Below are positions 60,066-64,000 of a stretch of 64,000 nt of DNA, in pieces (positions within the stretch are counted from its first letter, which is position 1; each line of letters begins with the position of its first letter). Source of the stretch: Slackia sp. (GTDB lineage: Bacteria; Actinomycetota; Coriobacteriia; Coriobacteriales; Eggerthellaceae). The stretch is taken from the NCBI GenBank assembly GCA_030527325.1, contig JAUNBA010000001.1, positions 124,001 to 188,000 on the forward strand, given 5' to 3'. The notes below the pieces were generated by a model. The model saw nothing but the letters and a program-made list of their open reading frames with translations, ran no database searches and was not told where the DNA came from. The position numbers and the translations under genes are program-made.

Positions 60066-60548
60066 TTATTTCTCTATGAGCACGGGGCAAGACGCGTTGC
60101 GCAGCACCGCATAGCTGACCGACCCGAGCATGCCCGCAACCGCATTCAGACCGCGGCATCCCATGACGATCAGGTCGTTGTTGTGATCGAGCGCGTAATC
60201 GAGAATGGCCTTGCTCGGCTTGCCCTGACCCACGGCCACGGCAAGCGGACCCTGAGGCGCGAACAGCGAATCCCCCACGTAATCTTGCAAGTCCTCCGCG
60301 AGCAGGCCCTGTTCGTACGCGATGTATTGCCGCTGCATGGCCCCAAGCTCGTCGGCCGGCATATGCATGATGCCCGAAACGCTTTCGGCGGCGAGGAACT
60401 GAGACGATTCGAACTCGGGAACGGGGGCGGCGAAAAACGCCGTCACGCGGGCGCCGGGCGTATCGGCGGCCATGGCGAGCGCCGTGGTCAGCGCGCGCTT
60501 CGCCGATTCGGAACGGTCGTAAGGAACAAGGATGTTTTCGAACTTCAT
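60066..60548 (-). CDS. Universal stress protein (UspA family)
   Basis: Small Rossmann-like protein, 160 residues from ATG 60548. Begins FENILVPYDRSESAKRAL and has the ATP-binding type C-terminus MGCRGLNAVAGMLGSVSY (G-x2-G-x9-G-S), so it probably binds ATP. GAAAGGGG precedes the ATG. Its stimulus is unknown. Confidence 0.9.
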   Translation of the reverse strand: MKFENILVPYDRSESAKRALTTALAMAADTPGARVTAFFAAPVPEFESSQFLAAESVSGIMHMPADELGAMQRQYIAYEQGLLAEDLQDYVGDSLFAPQGPLAVAVGQGKPSKAILDYALDHNNDLIVMGCRGLNAVAGMLGSVSYAVLRNASCPVLIEK

Positions 60549-60623
60549 AGCGACCCCTTTCCTGAAAGGATATCCCTTTTTCATTGTAGCACCGCCGCAA
60601 CGCGCGAAACGTCCCCGAGGCAC

Positions 60624-60662
60624 GCAGAAAAGGCCGCGTGCGAACGAAGCGCACGCGGCCTT
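60624..60662 (-). terminator. Intrinsic terminator of the symporter gene
   Basis: On the minus strand: perfect 13-bp stem AAGGCCGCGTGCG/CGCACGCGGCCTT, 7-base loop, then TTCTGC (TTTT counting the stem end). It lies 25 bases after the symporter stop. Confidence 0.85.
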
Positions 60663-60686
60663 GCGCAAACCGAACAGCCTCGGCCT

Positions 60687-61973
60687 TTATCCGCGCGCGA
60701 CGGCGCCGGATGCGCCCAATTCTTCGGCTTTGTCCTTCTGGTTGTAGCCGATGCCGATGCGCGTTTCGTCGGAAGCGTCGAACAGTTCGACATGCTCGTC
60801 GCTTTCCTCGATGTTCTTACGACGCACGTATCCGCTCAAGAACAGCGTCAACGCGCCGTCGCCCGTCACATTGCAAGCCGTGCCGAAGCTATCCTGCAGC
60901 GCGAAAATGGTCAGCACCAAAGCCGTGCCGGTGGCATCGAAGCCCAACACGCCCGTGATCAAGCCGAGCGATGCCATGACCGTGCCCCCCGGAACGCCTG
61001 GAGCGCCGATGGCGAAAACGCCGAGCAACAGGCAGAACAGCACCATCGTGCCGATGTCGGGCATGCTTCCGTACAGCATCTGAGAGATGGTCATGACGAA
61101 GAAGACCTCCGTCAGCACCGATCCGCAGAGATGGATATTGGCGAACAGCGGAATGCCGAAACGCACCATATCGCGGCGCAGAGGCGGCACCGCCTTATCG
61201 GCGCAGCGCAGCGCCACGGCGAGCGTTGCAGCCGAAGACATGGTGCCGACCGCCGTCAGATACGCAGGGCCGTAATGCTTGAGCACTTTGAGGGGGTTTT
61301 TGCCCGCATAGGCGCCCGCAAGGCCGTAGATGAACGCGAGCCACAGATAGTGCCCCACGATGACGATGATCACGACGACCAGGAAAACGGGAAGCTGCTT
61401 GGTGATGGTGCCCTCGTAGGCAAGCGCGCAGAACGTTGCGGCGATGAACACCGGCAGCAACGGAATGACCACGCGCGTGACCACCGAGAGCACGATGCGC
61501 TGGAACTCGTCGAGCAGACGCGCGATGCCTTCGGCCTTGGCCCACACGCACGCAAGGCCCAGAAGCACCGAAAGCACCAAAGCGCTCATGACGGGCATGA
61601 TCTGCGGAATGTCGAGCTGGAAAACCACCTCAGGAAGCTCTTTGAGCCCGTCTACCGACGTGGCGATGGACAGATTGGGAATAAGCGCATAGCCCGACGC
61701 CATGGAGAAAAACGCCGCGCCGATCGAAGAGAGATAGGCCAGCACCACGGCCACGCCCAGGATGCGCGAAACGTTTTTACCCAGCTTGGTGATAGACGGC
61801 GCGATGAACCCGATGATGATCAGCGGCACGCAGAACGTAATGAGCTGGCCGAGGATATACTTGATGGTGACCACGACGTTCATGACCGTTTCGTTGGCCA
61901 CAAGGCCCACGAGAATGCCCACGACCACGGATACCAGCAAGATGAACGGCAAGCTGGTAAGCACCTTCTTCAT
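60687..61973 (-). CDS. Dicarboxylate/amino acid:cation symporter (DAACS family)
   Basis: Secondary transporter, 428 residues, with about eight helices and two re-entrant loops. Family motifs: GTMSSAATLAVALRCA (the Ser-rich loop), GAPGVPGGTVMAS and the substrate-site segment DSFGTACNVTGDGALT. Substrate is probably an acidic amino acid, serine/threonine or a dicarboxylate; the sequence does not decide. AGGAGG lies before the ATG. Confidence 0.9.
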   Translation of the reverse strand: MKKVLTSLPFILLVSVVVGILVGLVANETVMNVVVTIKYILGQLITFCVPLIIIGFIAPSITKLGKNVSRILGVAVVLAYLSSIGAAFFSMASGYALIPNLSIATSVDGLKELPEVVFQLDIPQIMPVMSALVLSVLLGLACVWAKAEGIARLLDEFQRIVLSVVTRVVIPLLPVFIAATFCALAYEGTITKQLPVFLVVVIIVIVGHYLWLAFIYGLAGAYAGKNPLKVLKHYGPAYLTAVGTMSSAATLAVALRCADKAVPPLRRDMVRFGIPLFANIHLCGSVLTEVFFVMTISQMLYGSMPDIGTMVLFCLLLGVFAIGAPGVPGGTVMASLGLITGVLGFDATGTALVLTIFALQDSFGTACNVTGDGALTLFLSGYVRRKNIEESDEHVELFDASDETRIGIGYNQKDKAEELGASGAVARG

Positions 61974-62121
61974 GACGGCAGTCCTCCTTTTTCTCTCGAA
62001 TCGTGCAATATGGAGGCATACTTTACCACGATGAAGCGCCCTCGTGCAGCAAAAGGCCGGCGCGACCCGCCGACGGCGAAGCGAACGCGAAAATACCGGG
62101 CGCGCATAGGCGCTGCAGAAT

Positions 62122-63249
62122 CTACGCGGCTTTGAAGGCGTACATGGCTATCGACTGGTTCACGACGCGCTCAAGATCCCAGGTCTTACTCGAATTCACG
62201 CTCGAATACGGATCGTTGATCGCGATCGTGCCGTCATCGGCCACGCCGGTGATCACGAAAAAATGGCCCGCCTCGGTGAAATCGCCCGGGCCTACATTGC
62301 ATATCACGCACCATCCGTCGCGCAAACGCGACATGAGATCCGCCGCCGCAGGCACGAATTGTTCGCAGCGCAACCCCAGCGTAGGAGCCGTATCCACCAA
62401 AAAGCTCCCATACGTTCCGCGCCCGTCTTCGGCGTATCCCGTACGCGCCGAAAGCGACGCCATATCGGCGGGCGTCATATCGGTCTTGCCGGTCAGCCCC
62501 ATATACACCATGGAAAGCGAGGTGGGACAGCACCCCGTGAGGCCGAGCGGCCCGGCGCAATACGACAGATAGCCCCAACGCGTATCCCACTGGAACAGCA
62601 ACGGCACGCTTCCCGCCTCTACGGGCCCTGGGTATCCGGCCGGTATGGTGGCGGGATACGACCCGAGCACGCCCGCCACGAAATCGAGCGCCTGCTCGTC
62701 TTCGGCAGCCAGCTCGAAAAGCTTCAACGCCTCGTCAATGCCGAACGTGTCCACGTAGGCCTGCGCATCGTTCACGATGGCGGCGACGCGCGGATCGCGC
62801 GCGCGCTCTTGCAAAGCCTGTGCCACATCGGCAGAAACGCCGTCGGGCAGCAAAGAGAAATCCGCTTGGACGGGCTCGGGCGGCGCCTGCTCTTCGACGA
62901 CGGAAACGGCATCATCAGGCGCCTGGGGAGACGAGCACGAACGTTCGATCAGCGCGATGCCCGCAAAAACAGCCGCGAGCACGAAAGCGCCCGCAGCGAA
63001 GATGAGGAATCGGGGAATGCGCACCGTTTGCGCCTGCCGCCCATCGGAACATCCGACTGCATCGGCCACCGACGCACGCGCAGCGACAGCGTCCCGTTCG
63101 GAAGCGAAGTCGTGCGCGCGGCGGACACGCCCCTTGGAAGATGCGGCCTGACGGCGCGCGAGGCGCTCGCGGGCGACGTCGCGCTCGGTCCGATCGATGC
63201 GCCCATTACCTTTGTCGCGCCGTCCCGGCGCTGCATCCTTGTGCATCAT
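62122..63249 (-). CDS. Membrane-anchored C39-like cysteine peptidase
   Basis: 375 residues from ATG 63249 (63246 is also ATG). A charged cytoplasmic N-terminus (1-79) is followed by one membrane helix (about 80-101), a Pro/Glu-rich linker and an external Peptidase_C39_2-type domain (about 215-375). The catalytic Cys is in LTGCCPTSLSM, the His in EAGHFFVITGV, and the third residue in INDPYSSV. So the protease fold looks intact. Targets are unknown. It lies 22 bases after proC. Confidence 0.85.
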   Translation of the reverse strand: MMHKDAAPGRRDKGNGRIDRTERDVARERLARRQAASSKGRVRRAHDFASERDAVAARASVADAVGCSDGRQAQTVRIPRFLIFAAGAFVLAAVFAGIALIERSCSSPQAPDDAVSVVEEQAPPEPVQADFSLLPDGVSADVAQALQERARDPRVAAIVNDAQAYVDTFGIDEALKLFELAAEDEQALDFVAGVLGSYPATIPAGYPGPVEAGSVPLLFQWDTRWGYLSYCAGPLGLTGCCPTSLSMVYMGLTGKTDMTPADMASLSARTGYAEDGRGTYGSFLVDTAPTLGLRCEQFVPAAADLMSRLRDGWCVICNVGPGDFTEAGHFFVITGVADDGTIAINDPYSSVNSSKTWDLERVVNQSIAMYAFKAA

Positions 63250-63271
63250 AGCCGCCACCGTGCGCCCGCCG

Positions 63272-64000
63272 CTAAAGACGGCGAGCCTTGGCCACGGTGG
63301 CCGCAAGGGCCTCCATGACCGCCGCGCGCATGCCGCGATTCTCGAGCGCCCGCACGCCCTCGATGGTGGTGCCGCCCGGCGAGCACACCGCGTCTTTCAG
63401 CGCGCCGGGGTGCATACCGCTTTCGAGCACCATACGCGCAGAACCGGCAACGGCCTGGGCAGCGAAACGATACGCCTGGTCGCGCGGCATACCCTCGAGC
63501 ACCGCCGCATCGGCCATGGCCTCGATGAACATATAGACGAATGCAGGCGAGCACCCCGCGGCAGCCGACGCCGCATCCATCAGATGCTCGGGAATGACCT
63601 CGCTTGCCCCGAAAGAATCAACAATGGCGCAGATCTTGTCGAGGTCGTCTTGCGAACATAGCTCTCCCGGCACGACGGCCGTCATGCCCTCCCCGACCGC
63701 AGCAGGCGTATTCGGCATCAAACGCACGACCTTGCGCGCGCCCGAGCGCTCGGCCAGCCATGCCAGCGTTTTGCCGGGAGCGATGGAGACGAGCACGCAC
63801 TCATCGTTCAAAAACGGAGCGATTTCATCGATGACCGCATCGTACATCTGCGGCTTCACCGCCAAAAACACCACCGACGCCTGACAGGCCTGCGTGTTGT
63901 CGAGCGTCGTGCGCACGCCGAAACGCGCGCCGATCGCATCGAGCGTCGCCTGCGTGCGCGCCGACACCACGATACGCTCGGGCGACGCCACCCCGTGCGC
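63272..64000 (-). CDS. proC: Pyrroline-5-carboxylate reductase, N-terminus beyond window edge
   Basis: Last step of proline synthesis. 242 residues are visible; the N-terminal glycine-rich NADPH motif lies outside the window. Visible motifs: FLAVKPQMYDAV, RLMPNTPAAVGEGM and the C-terminal family signature ALKDAVCSPGGTTIEGV. It completes the proline route with proB and proA. Confidence 0.95.
   Translation of the reverse strand, partial: AHGVASPERIVVSARTQATLDAIGARFGVRTTLDNTQACQASVVFLAVKPQMYDAVIDEIAPFLNDECVLVSIAPGKTLAWLAERSGARKVVRLMPNTPAAVGEGMTAVVPGELCSQDDLDKICAIVDSFGASEVIPEHLMDAASAAAGCSPAFVYMFIEAMADAAVLEGMPRDQAYRFAAQAVAGSARMVLESGMHPGALKDAVCSPGGTTIEGVRALENRGMRAAVMEALAATVAKARRL

Overview
The window is a gene-dense, high-GC actinobacterial chromosome segment. 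The combination of an actinobacterial integration host factor (mihF) next to gmk and rpoZ, Firmicutes-like features (HrcA/CIRCE, a PyrR attenuator, competence genes, YqeK) and very high GC points to the class Coriobacteriia, probably an Eggerthellaceae-type gut bacterium. This assignment is inferred from gene content and order, not from a database match. Nearly every gene is on the minus strand. Only the CmpB-like membrane protein (36871-38061) and the DUF2252 protein (58476-59918) are on the plus strand. No mobile element, phage gene, CRISPR array or rRNA is visible; there is one tRNA.

Layout, left to right (transcription runs right to left for minus-strand genes). 1-5790: an unknown membrane-anchored protein cut by the left edge, uvrA with a LexA-like box, and a NarL-type response regulator/histidine kinase pair. 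5879-10301: trmFO, dprA, comM, yraN. 10453-11728: rnhB and rplS with a clear terminator. 12005-17485: hrcA-dnaJ-mtaB-dgkA-rsmE-ybeY, headed by a CIRCE operator. 17576-23854: dusB, hemW, a flavodoxin/ferredoxin protein, lepA, engB and rpsT. 24114-28085: comEA-comEC-holA. 28294-30804: thiI, then mihF-gmk-rpoZ. 31054-36640: a complete pyrRBCKDF operon with promoter and PyrR-type attenuator. 36871-41333: CmpB-like protein, a hydrogenase-maturation-type protease, recO, thrS. 41524-48649: zinc-ribbon protein, valS, clpX, clpP, tig and tRNA-Leu(UAG). 48812-51825: CPA1 antiporter and lipid kinase. 51991-58301: obgE-proB-proA-nadD-yqeK-rsfS-mtnN. 58476-64000: DUF2252, UspA, a dicarboxylate/amino-acid symporter, an anchored C39-like protein and proC (cut by the right edge).

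Most of the content is core biology: translation and tRNA modification (trmFO, mtaB, dusB, thiI, ybeY, rsmE, thrS, valS, lepA, engB, obgE, rsfS, rplS, rpsT), proteostasis (hrcA, dnaJ, tig, clpP, clpX), DNA repair and transformation (uvrA, recO, rnhB, holA, dprA, comM, comEA, comEC), UMP synthesis and proline synthesis. I found no convincing undescribed multi-gene system. The points most worth a second look are the regulatory structures (PyrR attenuator, CIRCE, LexA-like box, the hairpin ahead of clpP, the A8G9 tract at the recO start), lineage-specific tails on S20 and trigger factor, a ThrRS without its TGS domain, and the uncharacterised proteins (1-793, the two-component pair, the EFR1-like protein, CmpB-like, DUF2252).
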